This document shows positions 36,390 to 44,138 of a DNA stretch of 64,000 nucleotides, one piece after another (the first letter of the stretch is position 1; every line of letters begins with the position of its first letter). Both the position numbers and the translations under genes were made by a program. The notes under the pieces were generated by a model, which was not told where the DNA came from, did no database searches, and saw nothing but the letters and a program-made list of their open reading frames with translations. This DNA is from Streptomyces griseoruber. Its GTDB lineage: Bacteria > Actinomycetota > Actinomycetes > Streptomycetales > Streptomycetaceae. Location of the stretch: the NCBI RefSeq assembly GCF_001514205.1, contig NZ_KQ948764.1, positions 753,882-817,881 on the forward strand, written 5' to 3'.

Positions 36390-38048
36390 ATGGCCGACAA
36401 CGTCACCTCGTTGTTCCGCAGTACGGCGGCTCACAGCCCGTCGATGGCGGCGCTGACACGAGAAGGCGGCGACGGGACGGGTCCGGTCGACTTCTGTATC
36501 CCCTGCAACCCCTATTTCCCCACGCCGGCCATGATGGACACCATGTCCGCCAAACTGCGGGACATCGTCACCTACTACCCCAGCAGCGCCGACACGATCA
36601 CCGCCGAGCTGTGCAACCTCCTCCAGCTGCCCCCGTCCGCCGTCGCGATGGGCAACGGCTCCACCGAGCTGATCACCTGGATCGACCATCTGCTGATCCG
36701 TGAGTCCGTCGCCGTCCCCGTGCCCACCTTCGGCCGCTGGACCGACCAGCCGATGGAGACCGGCAAGCGGGTCGACATGTTCCCGCTCCAGGAGTCCAGC
36801 GGCTTCGCCCTCGACCTCGCGCAGTACGCCGACTTCATCCGCACCCGCGGGACCCGGGCCGCGGTCATCTGCAACCCGAACAACCCCGACGGCGGCTTCC
36901 TGCACAAGCACGCCCTCGTGCAGTTCATGGACGCGATGGCCGACCTCGACCTGATCATCATCGACGAGTCGTTCCTGGAGTTCGCCGACGCGGAGCAGGA
37001 GCCCAGCGTCGTGCAGGAGGCGATGATCCGCCCGAACGTCATCGTCCTGCGCAGTCTCGGCAAGAACTTCGGTCTGCACGGCATCCGGTTCGGCTACATG
37101 GTCGCCAACCCCTCCCTGGCCGGCAAGGTCCGCTCGATGCTGCCGAAGTGGAACCTCAACGCCTTCGCCGAGTACGTGGTCTTCATGCTCAAGGAGCACG
37201 GCCCCGAGTACATGCAGAGCCTGATGCAGGTGCGCCGGGACCGCCTCGACATGGCGAGCCAGCTCTCCGCCCTGCCCGGTCTCACCGTCTACCCCTCCCA
37301 GGGCAACTTCCTCTTCGTGCGCCTCCCCGTCGGCGCCGAGGGCACGGTCGTGCGGGACCGGCTGCTCACCGAGCACCGCATTCTGATCCGTGAGTGCGGC
37401 AACAAGATCGGCTCCTCCAGCCGCTTCGCGCGGCTCGTGGTGCGCCCCCAGGTGGATGTGCGTCGCCTGGTGTCCGGCCTGGAACAGGTGCTCTACGGGA
37501 CCAGGCGGGGAGCCCCCGTGCCCGAGCTGAGCCCCGGAATCAGCTACAGCTCGGGCACGGCCGCCGTGGACCGGCTGCTGGTCGAGGCGACCAACGGGGC
37601 GGGCATGCAGGGCCTCGCCGCTCAGGCCATGGGCATGCCGGGACTGGTCCCGGCGCCGGCCGCCGCGGGCCTGCCCATGCAGGCGCCCGCGATGGCGCAG
37701 GCCGCCCCGTCCAACGGCGCCGGGATGCCGTTGCCGGCTGCCGCACAGGTCTTCCCCCAGCCTGTGCCCGCGGCCGCTCCGGCCCCGGCGCCGATCCCCG
37801 CGCCCATGCAGGCGCCCATGCAGGCGCCCGCGCCGATGATGGCTCCGGCCATGCAGGCGCCGATGGCCCCGGCGCCGGCGCCGGCTCCCGCCCCGACTCC
37901 GCCCGGGGTCCCCGCTCGCGGCGGGCTCACCGCCGCGCAGGTGCGGGGGACCAACGGGCTGACGCCCGCGGCGGCCACCGGGTGGCCCAACGCCCAGCCG
38001 AACGCGCAGTCGTGGCCGAATGCCGCCGGGATGGGGCAGGCCGGGTAG
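36390..38048 (+). CDS. PLP-dependent class I/II aminotransferase with long Ala/Pro/Met-rich tail
   Basis: A 552-residue protein. Residues about 25-375 form a fold-type I aminotransferase similar to histidinol-phosphate aminotransferase: GNGSTELI, CNPNNPDGGF, IIIDESFLEFAD, and the PLP-lysine in SLGKNFGLHGIRFG. The remaining 170 residues are low complexity, with repeats such as MQAP and APAP, and end ATGWPNAQPNAQSWPNAAG. The tail is in frame and keeps genus-like codon bias, so it is a real extension. The ATG at 36390 follows GGAGGTT. The amino acid substrate is unknown; no biosynthetic partner gene is adjacent. Confidence 0.83.
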   Translation: MADNVTSLFRSTAAHSPSMAALTREGGDGTGPVDFCIPCNPYFPTPAMMDTMSAKLRDIVTYYPSSADTITAELCNLLQLPPSAVAMGNGSTELITWIDHLLIRESVAVPVPTFGRWTDQPMETGKRVDMFPLQESSGFALDLAQYADFIRTRGTRAAVICNPNNPDGGFLHKHALVQFMDAMADLDLIIIDESFLEFADAEQEPSVVQEAMIRPNVIVLRSLGKNFGLHGIRFGYMVANPSLAGKVRSMLPKWNLNAFAEYVVFMLKEHGPEYMQSLMQVRRDRLDMASQLSALPGLTVYPSQGNFLFVRLPVGAEGTVVRDRLLTEHRILIRECGNKIGSSSRFARLVVRPQVDVRRLVSGLEQVLYGTRRGAPVPELSPGISYSSGTAAVDRLLVEATNGAGMQGLAAQAMGMPGLVPAPAAAGLPMQAPAMAQAAPSNGAGMPLPAAAQVFPQPVPAAAPAPAPIPAPMQAPMQAPAPMMAPAMQAPMAPAPAPAPAPTPPGVPARGGLTAAQVRGTNGLTPAAATGWPNAQPNAQSWPNAAGMGQAG

Positions 38049-38106
38049 TCGGGTAGTCGGATAGTCACCGTTCGGGGTGCGGGGGGGCGCAGCCGGGTGC
38101 GTTTTT

Positions 38107-38161
38107 CGCGGGGCTGGTCGCGGCGGAGCCGCACAGCCCCGCGCCCCTGAAAGCGCAGGGG
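38107..38161. repeat. Streptomyces-type intergenic hairpin repeat, copy 1
   Basis: CGCGGGGCT/AGCCCCGCG (38107-38115, 38135-38143) encloses GCGGC-GGA-GCCGC, followed by a second hairpin CCCCTG/CAGGGG (38144-38161). A related copy, sharing GGGCTGGTCGCG and GCGGCGGAGCCGC, lies at 48945-49012. These probably act as terminators. Confidence 0.65.
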
Positions 38162-38189
38162 TCGGGCGCAGCTCGCCCTCTCCGAGCGA

Positions 38190-38496
38190 TCGGCTCCGGG
38201 CCAGGCAGTGGTGACCAGTCGGGGTGCCTTCTTGACCGGATCCAGCACCACCACCTGAACCGCCTTGAATGGCCGTGATCGCGGTCAGGGCCGAGTCGTA
38301 CGCCGAGATCGTCTCCCCGTCCGCCAGGTCGGTGCCGCCCAGGCCCGACGACTGACTGTCCGCGTCGGCCACCAGGTCCCGGAGCACCCGGCCGGGGCCC
38401 TCCTCACGCTCGGCCGGCTTCGGCGAGGCCCCGGGGTGGGCGGCCGCCGGATACTCGACCCTGATCCCGCTCCACGATCCCGATCCGTACCTGCAT
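38190..38496 (-). pseudogene. Frameshifted remnant of a small gene of unknown family
   Basis: A good GGGGGAGAAGCG site precedes ATG 38496 (MQVRIGIVERDQG). The plausible protein then continues in a second frame (RVEYPAAAHPG, then VLRDLVADADSQSSGLGGTD, ETISAYDSALTAITAI) and in a third (FKAVQVVVLDPVKKAPRLV, TTAWPG). Each segment has coherent protein character, so two frameshifts near 38460 and 38267 would restore one open frame of about 100 residues. I do not recognise the family. The remainder of the 38049-38717 gap holds only the hairpin repeat and the dioxygenase promoter. Confidence 0.45.
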
Positions 38497-38717
38497 CGCT
38501 TCTCCCCCGCGGACAGCTGGTGTGCGCCTCCGGTGTGATCGGCCCGAGTCGGGATCACGGCGGATGTCGCTTGTCGCCTCTTCCCGCCCGTCTCGCACCA
38601 CGTCTTGGCTACCGGTGACCACCGTGTCGACACTTTGCCTTGCAAGTAACTTGACGGATGTTCACTTTACCGGTCTGACAGCGTCCCGACAGAAACCGCT
38701 CCTACGGTGCCGTGCTC

Positions 38718-39485
38718 ATGACAGACACCTCGGAAACTCGCAGCCCCATCGGACGCCGCACGGTGCTCGTGGCGACGGGCGCCACCGCCGCCACCCTCGC
38801 CGTGGGCGCCGCCGCGTCGACCGAAGCCCCCACCGTCACGGCGGACGACACCGCTCCCGTCGCCGCCGCGGCCGTCTGCACCCTCACCAAGGAGATGACC
38901 GAAGGCCCCTACTACCTCGACGGACAGTACGTCCGTTCCGACGTCACCGAGGGCAAGGCCGGCATCCCGCTGAAGCTGGCCCTGACCGTGGTCGACGCCG
39001 GCAGCTGCGCCCCCCTCAGCAACGCCCTGGTGGAGATCTGGCACGCCGACGCCCTCGGCGAGTACTCCGGTTACGTCGGCAACAACGGCCACAGCGAGCC
39101 GGACGACGGCACCTTCCTGCGCGGCGGTGTGCTCACCAACTCCAGCGGGCTCGCCTCGATCACCACGATCTACCCCGGCTGGTACCGCGGCCGCTGCGTC
39201 CACATCCACGTCAAGGTCGCCACCGGTGTCACGGTCTCCTCCGACGGGCACTTCAGCGGCGGCAACGAGCTGCACACCGGCCAGCTCTTCATCGACGAGA
39301 CCATCACGACCGCCGTCGCGAAGGTCTCGCCGTACTCGACCAACACGGTCACCCGCACCACCCTCGCGCAGGACTCCATCTACGACGACGCAGGCGCCTC
39401 CTCCGGTCTGATGACGCTGACCGCCCTCGGGAGCTCGACGTCCTCCGGGTACTCGGCGACGCTGACCCTGGGTGTCGACAGCTGA
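38718..39485 (+). CDS. Tat-exported intradiol ring-cleavage dioxygenase (first of two)
   Basis: A 255-residue protein with a Tat-type leader (GRRTVLVATGATAATLAVGA) and an intradiol dioxygenase domain. The Fe(III) ligands are visible: Tyr in EGPYY, Tyr in GWYRGR and the pair His-x-His in CVHIHV. It would cleave catechol-type rings between the hydroxyls outside the cell, as reported for secreted lignin-related dioxygenases of Streptomyces. ATG 38718 is chosen; GTG 38712 adds two residues. A paralogue lies at 44930-45790. It is not clustered with any ring-cleavage downstream genes. Confidence 0.88.
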   Translation: MTDTSETRSPIGRRTVLVATGATAATLAVGAAASTEAPTVTADDTAPVAAAAVCTLTKEMTEGPYYLDGQYVRSDVTEGKAGIPLKLALTVVDAGSCAPLSNALVEIWHADALGEYSGYVGNNGHSEPDDGTFLRGGVLTNSSGLASITTIYPGWYRGRCVHIHVKVATGVTVSSDGHFSGGNELHTGQLFIDETITTAVAKVSPYSTNTVTRTTLAQDSIYDDAGASSGLMTLTALGSSTSSGYSATLTLGVDS

Positions 39486-39510
39486 GCCTCGTCTGTCTTC
39501 CGGCTGGGCG

Positions 39511-39783
39511 TCATCGCAACCGCGGTGGCGCCCAGTCCGCGTGCCGGAGGGCCGCGCGGAGCGTGATCCCGGAGGGGGCCAGCCGCAGGGCCGCATCCCG
39601 CAGCGCCGCGGCGAGGGGATGGGTGAGCCCGTGTCCCATCCGGCCGGCCTGGCGGGCGGCACGGGCCACGGACCGGGTGCGGCGTCGGCGTTCGGCGTCG
39701 TAGCGGCGTCGGGGGACCGACACGCCCTGCGTTCCGAGGTAACCCCAGCCACAGGGCGTCCTCAGCCTCGTGCACGGTGACAC
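39511..39783 (-). pseudogene. C-terminal remnant of a FAD-dependent monooxygenase
   Basis: The frame reads YDAERRRRTRSVARAARQAG, GHGLTHPLAAALRDAALRL and WAPPRL, the typical end of UbiH/PgaE-like aromatic monooxygenases. Upstream, a short stretch in another frame (EAEDALWLGLPRN, about 39740-39775) resembles the preceding ALWLG helix. No flavin-binding N-terminal half exists. It is therefore a decayed, 5'-deleted and frameshifted gene, tail to tail with the dioxygenase. Confidence 0.6.
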
Positions 39784-39865
39784 CGAATCGCCCCGACGGC
39801 GATTCGGCTCCCCTGCCCCGCTCCGCGGGAGCGGGCATTCACCCCGGCCCTGAAGGACCGGGCAC

Positions 39866-39971
39866 CCTGCCCGAAGGCAAGGTGGACGGGCTGGTCTTCG
39901 ACCGGCTGGTCAACGGCGGGGCGGTGGCGGCGGAGGAGGTCCGGGGACTGGTGGCCTCGGCGCTGCGCTGA
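39866..39971 (+). pseudogene. Possible C-terminal fragment of a TetR-type regulator
   Basis: About 35 residues (PEGKVDGLVFDRLVNGGAVA, then AEEVRGLVASALR and a stop) look like the last helix of a TetR ligand domain. TetR genes often neighbour FAD monooxygenases, so this may be the other half of the decayed pair. The evidence is weak: the fragment overlaps the 3' end of the minus-strand ATPase gene. Confidence 0.25.
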
Positions 39972-40446
39972 GGAACGTCCGCCCGGCCAGGGAGAGCCAG
40001 TTGAGGACGTCCACCTCGGCGCGCACGGTCTTCCCCGGCGGCGGCTCCCGGTCCACCACCTCCCACCGGGCGGCGAGGGCGTCCACGAGGTACAGCCCGC
40101 GCCCGGCGTCGTCGAGCGGCCCCGGGGCGCGCACGGCCCGGGGTCCGGGCGGACGGACCCCTGCGTGTGTGTCGCTCACCTCGATGCGGACGCTTCCGGT
40201 CACCAGGGACAGGCACAGCTCGAAGTCCCGGCCGGGCACCCGGCCGTGGGTCACGGCGTTCGCGGCCAGCTCGGCGACGATCAGCGCAACCGTGTCGGAA
40301 GCCTCGGTTCCGTGCGGGATCCCCCAGGTGTCGAGCTGGTGCAGCGCGAGGCGCCTCGCCAGGCGGGCACCCCGGGGCGTCGCACTGAAGCGCTGGGTGA
40401 ACACACGTACGGTGACCGGGGGTTGGGGGGTGGGGCGGACTGTCAT
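39910..40446 (-). CDS. HATPase_c anti-sigma-factor-like ATP-binding protein
   Basis: A 178-residue GHKL-type ATP-binding protein of the RsbW/SpoIIAB-like family. The N box is AELAANAVTHG, the G1 box SDTHAG and the G2 box GRGLYLVDALA. There is no histidine-phosphotransfer domain, so it should act as a serine kinase or binder of an anti-anti-sigma or sigma factor. The end is proline-rich (PPVPGPPPPPPPRR). It is divergent from the XRE-DUF397 pair, the arrangement of the abaA/whiJ-like loci of Streptomyces. Confidence 0.85.
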   Translation of the reverse strand: MTVRPTPQPPVTVRVFTQRFSATPRGARLARRLALHQLDTWGIPHGTEASDTVALIVAELAANAVTHGRVPGRDFELCLSLVTGSVRIEVSDTHAGVRPPGPRAVRAPGPLDDAGRGLYLVDALAARWEVVDREPPPGKTVRAEVDVLNWLSLAGRTFLSAAPRPPVPGPPPPPPPRR

Positions 40447-40572
40447 GGCGCCAATGTGTCGGGCCCGGCACCCGGCACGCCAGGTGGGAGGCGCGTACGC
40501 CGCGCGAGCGTACGCGCCTACGCAGTGGACAGTACTGGTGACTCGCCGTAACCATGGGTGCGGGAGGTGACC

Positions 40573-41397
40573 ATGGCGGTCGAGAGCGGTGAGCCGGAGT
40601 CCTCGGACAGTCTGCGGACGTTCGGGGCGGTCGTCCAGGGCCTGCGGGAGCATCACGGGCTGAGCAGGGAGGAACTCGGCGACGTCGTGGGCTTCTCCAA
40701 ACACACGGTGGCCTCGGTGGAACTGGGGAGGCGGATGCCGGACGAGGATTTCGTGGAGGCGGCGGAGCTGGCCCTGGGGAACACGGGGGCGTTGAGGCGG
40801 GCGGCGGGGTTCCTGGAGCGGCAGCCGGGGCTTGCGGCATGGTTCCGGCGGTGGGCTCGACTGGAGAAGACGGCGATCACCCTCTACACCTACGAGTGCC
40901 GGATGATCCCGGGGCTGTTGCAGACGGAGGCGTACGCACGGCAGTTGTTCATCGACGAGCTGCCACCGCTGACCGACGACGAGATCGAGGCCAACTGGGC
41001 GGCGCGGGCCGAGCGTCAGCGGTTGCTTCGGGAACGGCCGAACACAAGCTTCAGCTTCATCATCGAGGAGCAGGTGCTGCTGCGCCAGACCGGCGGGCCG
41101 GAGGTCACCCTCGGAGCGATCAACCACCTGCTGGAGATCGGGAAGTTACGGAACATCGCGATCCAGATCATGCCGCTGGTCAGGCGTTCACACGCCGGGC
41201 TGCACGGACCGATGCAGTTGCTGGAGACCTCTAAGAACAAGTGGTTCGCCTACATGGAGGCGCCCGAGAGCGGACAGCTCCTTTCCGACCCGAAAGCGAT
41301 CAGCGTGCTCCATAGCCGGTATGCCACGATGCGTTCACAGGCCCTTCCTGCCGAGGACTCAGCGAGCCTGTTGCAACGGATGCGAGGAGACCTATGA
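40573..41397 (+). CDS. XRE-family regulator with DUF5753 domain
   Basis: A 274-residue protein: XRE helix-turn-helix at about residues 14-70 (LREHHGLSREELGDVVGFSKHTVASVE), then DUF5753 (about 95-270; ECRMIPGLLQTEAYAR, VLLRQTGGPEV and the MRSQALPAEDS end). This is the WhiJ/BldB-associated regulator type that in Streptomyces affects development and antibiotic production, usually with a DUF397 partner. The ATG at 40573 has GGGAGGTG upstream; a GTG at 40558 is possible. It overlaps the DUF397 gene by ATGA. Confidence 0.93.
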   Translation: MAVESGEPESSDSLRTFGAVVQGLREHHGLSREELGDVVGFSKHTVASVELGRRMPDEDFVEAAELALGNTGALRRAAGFLERQPGLAAWFRRWARLEKTAITLYTYECRMIPGLLQTEAYARQLFIDELPPLTDDEIEANWAARAERQRLLRERPNTSFSFIIEEQVLLRQTGGPEVTLGAINHLLEIGKLRNIAIQIMPLVRRSHAGLHGPMQLLETSKNKWFAYMEAPESGQLLSDPKAISVLHSRYATMRSQALPAEDSASLLQRMRGDL

Positions 41398-41579
41398 GCA
41401 CGCCCGAACTGGCTTGGTTCAAGAGCAGCTACAGCAGCAGCGGCTCCGGCGACTGCGTAGAGGTCGCCACCCGCCCCCACCAGATCCTCGTCCGCGACTC
41501 CAAGGACAGGACAGGCGGCCCCCATCTCACCCTCTCCCCCACCGCGTGGGCCGAGTTCGTGGCCCACGCGGGGAGGTGA
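41394..41579 (+). CDS. DUF397 small protein
   Basis: A 61-residue DUF397 protein with the family signature LAWFKSSYSSSGSGDCVEVA, VRDSKD and the end TAWAEFVAHAGR. Small DUF397 proteins are encoded with, and functionally tied to, XRE-DUF5753 regulators; several such pairs behave like toxin-antitoxin or checkpoint pairs. Its ATG overlaps the regulator stop codon. Confidence 0.94.
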   Translation: MSTPELAWFKSSYSSSGSGDCVEVATRPHQILVRDSKDRTGGPHLTLSPTAWAEFVAHAGR

Positions 41580-41598
41580 CCCGAGGGTCAGCGCCGGC

Positions 41599-42246
41599 TC
41601 ACTTGGCGGGGCACTCCTTCCACGCCATGTGGTAGACGGTGTTGATGTCACCGTCGGTCGAGTCCATCGTCATGAAGCTGACCTTGGACGGCGAGGAACT
41701 GCCCGCGTTCACGCGCAGCTCGGTGTTGATGTTGAAGTTGCGCTGGACTCCGCACGGGGCGTAGACGAGGTTCGCCCAGTCCGTGATGTCGGTCGCCTGC
41801 CAGTTGTCGTTGAGCGCGCCGTTGAAGGTGTGGTTCTTGAACACCGTCTGCGACGAACCCTGGAAGTAGTACGACGCCCGCTGCACGGCGTTCGCACCCG
41901 ACTGGAGCGAGGCGAAGCCGCGGTAGTCCGCCTGGGCGATGGCGTACGTGAAGCCCTGCGGGACATGGACGATCAGGCTGAGCTGGCAGTTCTTGCGGAA
42001 CGCGGTCGGGTCGGAGTTGCCGCCGACCTGGGCGAGGTACTCGCTGTAGGTCACGGTGAAGGCGGTGTTGTCCTCGGAGACGGCGACCGCCGCCGAACCG
42101 GGACGGCAGCCGGAGCCGTTGACCGTGGCGACATCGATGACGATCTTGTCCGGCGGCGGGTCGGCGATCCCGCCCGGCTGGTGCGCGGGCATCGCCGCGG
42201 TGACGAGGGCGGCGACGGCGCCACCCAGGAGCAGTCCACTTGCCAT
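41599..42246 (-). CDS. Secreted DUF4360 protein
   Basis: A 215-residue exported protein: leader MASGLLLGGAVAALVTAAMP, then DUF4360, recognisable by IDVATVNGSGCRPGSAAVAV, FTVTYSEYLAQVG, RKNCQLSLIVHVPQGFTYAI and ADYRGFASL. Four cysteines (GCRPG, KNCQL, APCGV, KECPA) probably form two disulfides. Function unknown. The ATG at 42246 has GAGGAGAGA upstream. It converges on DUF397 with only 19 bases between the stops. Confidence 0.87.
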   Translation of the reverse strand: MASGLLLGGAVAALVTAAMPAHQPGGIADPPPDKIVIDVATVNGSGCRPGSAAVAVSEDNTAFTVTYSEYLAQVGGNSDPTAFRKNCQLSLIVHVPQGFTYAIAQADYRGFASLQSGANAVQRASYYFQGSSQTVFKNHTFNGALNDNWQATDITDWANLVYAPCGVQRNFNINTELRVNAGSSSPSKVSFMTMDSTDGDINTVYHMAWKECPAK

Positions 42247-42403
42247 GGGGGGTCTCTCCTCTTCGTGGAAGCACTTCGTTGAAGCGTGGAGAACCTGTGA
42301 GGTTTCTGTGGAGCACCGCGGCGATCGAATCGTAGGGAGGCCCCTGGGGAGCGGCCAGGGCGAACTCCGGCCATTCACCCCGGTCCGTTCACACGCCGGA
42401 GAT

Positions 42404-44023
42404 CTAGGACACCAGGGGCTGCTCCTCCGACTCGGTCAGCCGCACGGTGCACAGTCCCCCGCGCTCGGCCTTCACCTCGGTCACCTTCAGCTGGGTGCCG
42501 GGCAGGAGGATGAACTCCTCCTCTCCCGTGAACGCGGAGAACCGGCGGATGCCGACGGCCCGCGCGGGCTGGACCTCGAAGAGGGTGCGCTTGCCGCGGC
42601 TGCCCAGGAAGGCGCGCGCCACGCCGAGTTCGGAGGTGCAGGACGACACACCCCACCAGGTGACGGTCCGTCCGACCGGGTACTGCGACCGCAGGTCCAG
42701 CGGCACGCCGCGCCACAGCGGCTCGGTGCGCACCGGCAGTCCCGACACCGCCGAGAACAGCAGCCGCAGATACGGCAGGTACGGGACCAGTTTCGACCGG
42801 TCGGGGTGGCGCAGGACGGCGTTGATCTCCCGGTAGAAGGCCGACTCGCAGGTGTAGAGGTAGAGCGCGGCGACCGCGTCGGCGGACAGACTGCCCGGCT
42901 GCTGGTCCGCGAGCCGCTTGCCGAAGTCGTGCGAGCGCTGGACGTGCCGGTCGAGGCCGCGCAGCAGGCCGGCGACGGGGCCGACGGCGTCCCGGAAGTC
43001 CAGCAGCGGGGTGTCGAACACACCGGTGATCCCGGGGAGGACGAGACCCTCGTCCTTGACGCTGGAGAGCCGCTCCAGATAGAGCTGGTGCAGTTCCATG
43101 GTGGACGTGATGAACGCGCCCATGCGTTCGGCGACCCCGCCGCCGGCCCCGTCGGCCTCCCCCGCCCGCTGGTCCCATCCCGCGCTCGGCAGCCAGTCGA
43201 CCGGCTCCGCGCCCACCGCCGCGAGGGCGTCGTTGACCAGGGCGAAGTGGTCGCCGTCGCAGAAGATGTCGCCCTGCGCGGCGGGATTGCAGTGGTCGAT
43301 GTGCCGGACCTCGACGTCCGGGTACTTCTTCTGGAGCCGCTGGACGACCGACTTCAGGCTGCGCGCGTGCGCTCCCCACCAGGCGAAGACGACACCGCGG
43401 TCCTCCTCGTCCTCGGCGTCCTGCTTGGCCTTGAGGATCTCCTCGACGATCCGCTCGGCGACCGGACGCCAGAACGCGGTGTGCGGATCGGCCCCGCGCG
43501 GCCCGTCGCTGCTCGCGGTGAGGGCCGCGTTCAGCAGGAGGACGCCCTGGGTGAGCATCGCCTGGAACCACTCCGGCGGCAGGACGGTGTCCTGCTTCTT
43601 CAGCAGCGCGCGGACGTCGGCTATCGGGGTCTTCTTCGGGATGCCGTACTTCCACATCGCCGCCGCCTTGATGAGGCAGCGGATGCTGACGACCCGGCCG
43701 AACTGGCTGTCCTTCCAGTCGTGGAAGGTGTTGTCGAACATCGCGATGCCGGTGGCGCTCTCCGGGCGCGGGTACGGGTTCTGCCCGAAGACGACGACCT
43801 TCCACTTGTGCGGCGGGTTCGGCTTGAGCGCCTGGAAGGTCAGCTCACGGACCGGGACCACGTCCGGGCCGCGGCCCGGGCCGATGAACGAGGCGGCGCC
43901 CGGCTGTGCCTCGATGACGGGCCTGAGCAGCGGAAGCCACGGTTCACCGCCGCCCTGGAACAGTTCGGCGAGGGCCAGCGGGTCGTTCGGGTCGGGCTGC
44001 GCGGAGGCGTTGGCGTCGATCAT
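42404..44023 (-). CDS. Uracil-DNA-glycosylase-like domain fused to an ADP-ribosyltransferase
   Basis: A 539-residue, two-domain protein. Residues about 55-280 follow family 1 uracil-DNA glycosylase: FGQNPYPRPESATG (GQDPYHGP, with the catalytic Asp replaced by Asn82), QGVLLLNAALT (Asn165), FAWWGAHAR, HCNPAAQGD in place of HPSP (His244 kept), FALVNDAL and VDW. A helical linker leads to an R-S-E ADP-ribosyltransferase (about 300-539): ALYLYTCESAFYREIN, Arg438 in LWRG, VSSCTSE (Ser460/461), and E-x-E at 501-503 in GEEEFILLPG. No signal peptide: intracellular. A TAGCGT -10 element lies six bases before the ATG, suggesting a leaderless transcript. It is divergent from a macrodomain gene. Domain calls are by motif only. 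Confidence 0.8.
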   Translation of the reverse strand: MIDANASAQPDPNDPLALAELFQGGGEPWLPLLRPVIEAQPGAASFIGPGRGPDVVPVRELTFQALKPNPPHKWKVVVFGQNPYPRPESATGIAMFDNTFHDWKDSQFGRVVSIRCLIKAAAMWKYGIPKKTPIADVRALLKKQDTVLPPEWFQAMLTQGVLLLNAALTASSDGPRGADPHTAFWRPVAERIVEEILKAKQDAEDEEDRGVVFAWWGAHARSLKSVVQRLQKKYPDVEVRHIDHCNPAAQGDIFCDGDHFALVNDALAAVGAEPVDWLPSAGWDQRAGEADGAGGGVAERMGAFITSTMELHQLYLERLSSVKDEGLVLPGITGVFDTPLLDFRDAVGPVAGLLRGLDRHVQRSHDFGKRLADQQPGSLSADAVAALYLYTCESAFYREINAVLRHPDRSKLVPYLPYLRLLFSAVSGLPVRTEPLWRGVPLDLRSQYPVGRTVTWWGVSSCTSELGVARAFLGSRGKRTLFEVQPARAVGIRRFSAFTGEEEFILLPGTQLKVTEVKAERGGLCTVRLTESEEQPLVS

Positions 44024-44028
44024 GGCGG

Positions 44029-44097
44029 GACGCTAACAGCGGGGTCTGACAACGCCCCTTCGGCCGCGGGGCGTTGTCAGTGGGGCCTTGTAGCGTC
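44029..44097. promoter_or_regulatory. Two-block palindromic divergent promoter of the ART and macrodomain genes
   Basis: Inner block: CTGACAACGCCCC (44046-44058) is perfectly complementary to 44068-44080, around nine bases. Outer block: GACGCTA (44029-44035) mirrors TAGCGTC (44091-44097), each exactly 10 bases outside the inner stem. TAGCGT fits a HrdB-type -10 (TAnnnT) in both directions. The left one abuts the ART start codon; the right one leaves a leader of about 35 bases before the macrodomain ATG. The stem lies upstream of both -10s, so it should work as an operator, not as a terminator. Confidence 0.65.
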
Positions 44098-44138
44098 GTG
44101 ATCACTGGAAGGACCGGTCCCCGACGGGAGTGTGGAAG

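Noticed and set aside
42404..44023. Protein as a DarT toxin
   Set aside because: The ADP-ribosyltransferase motifs are of the R-S-E type with Glu-x-Glu, and the N-terminal part is UNG-like; no DarT/DUF4433 features are seen.
44046..44080. The 13-base inverted repeat as a transcription terminator
   Set aside because: It lies upstream of the likely -10 elements of both divergent genes, and no gene ends there.
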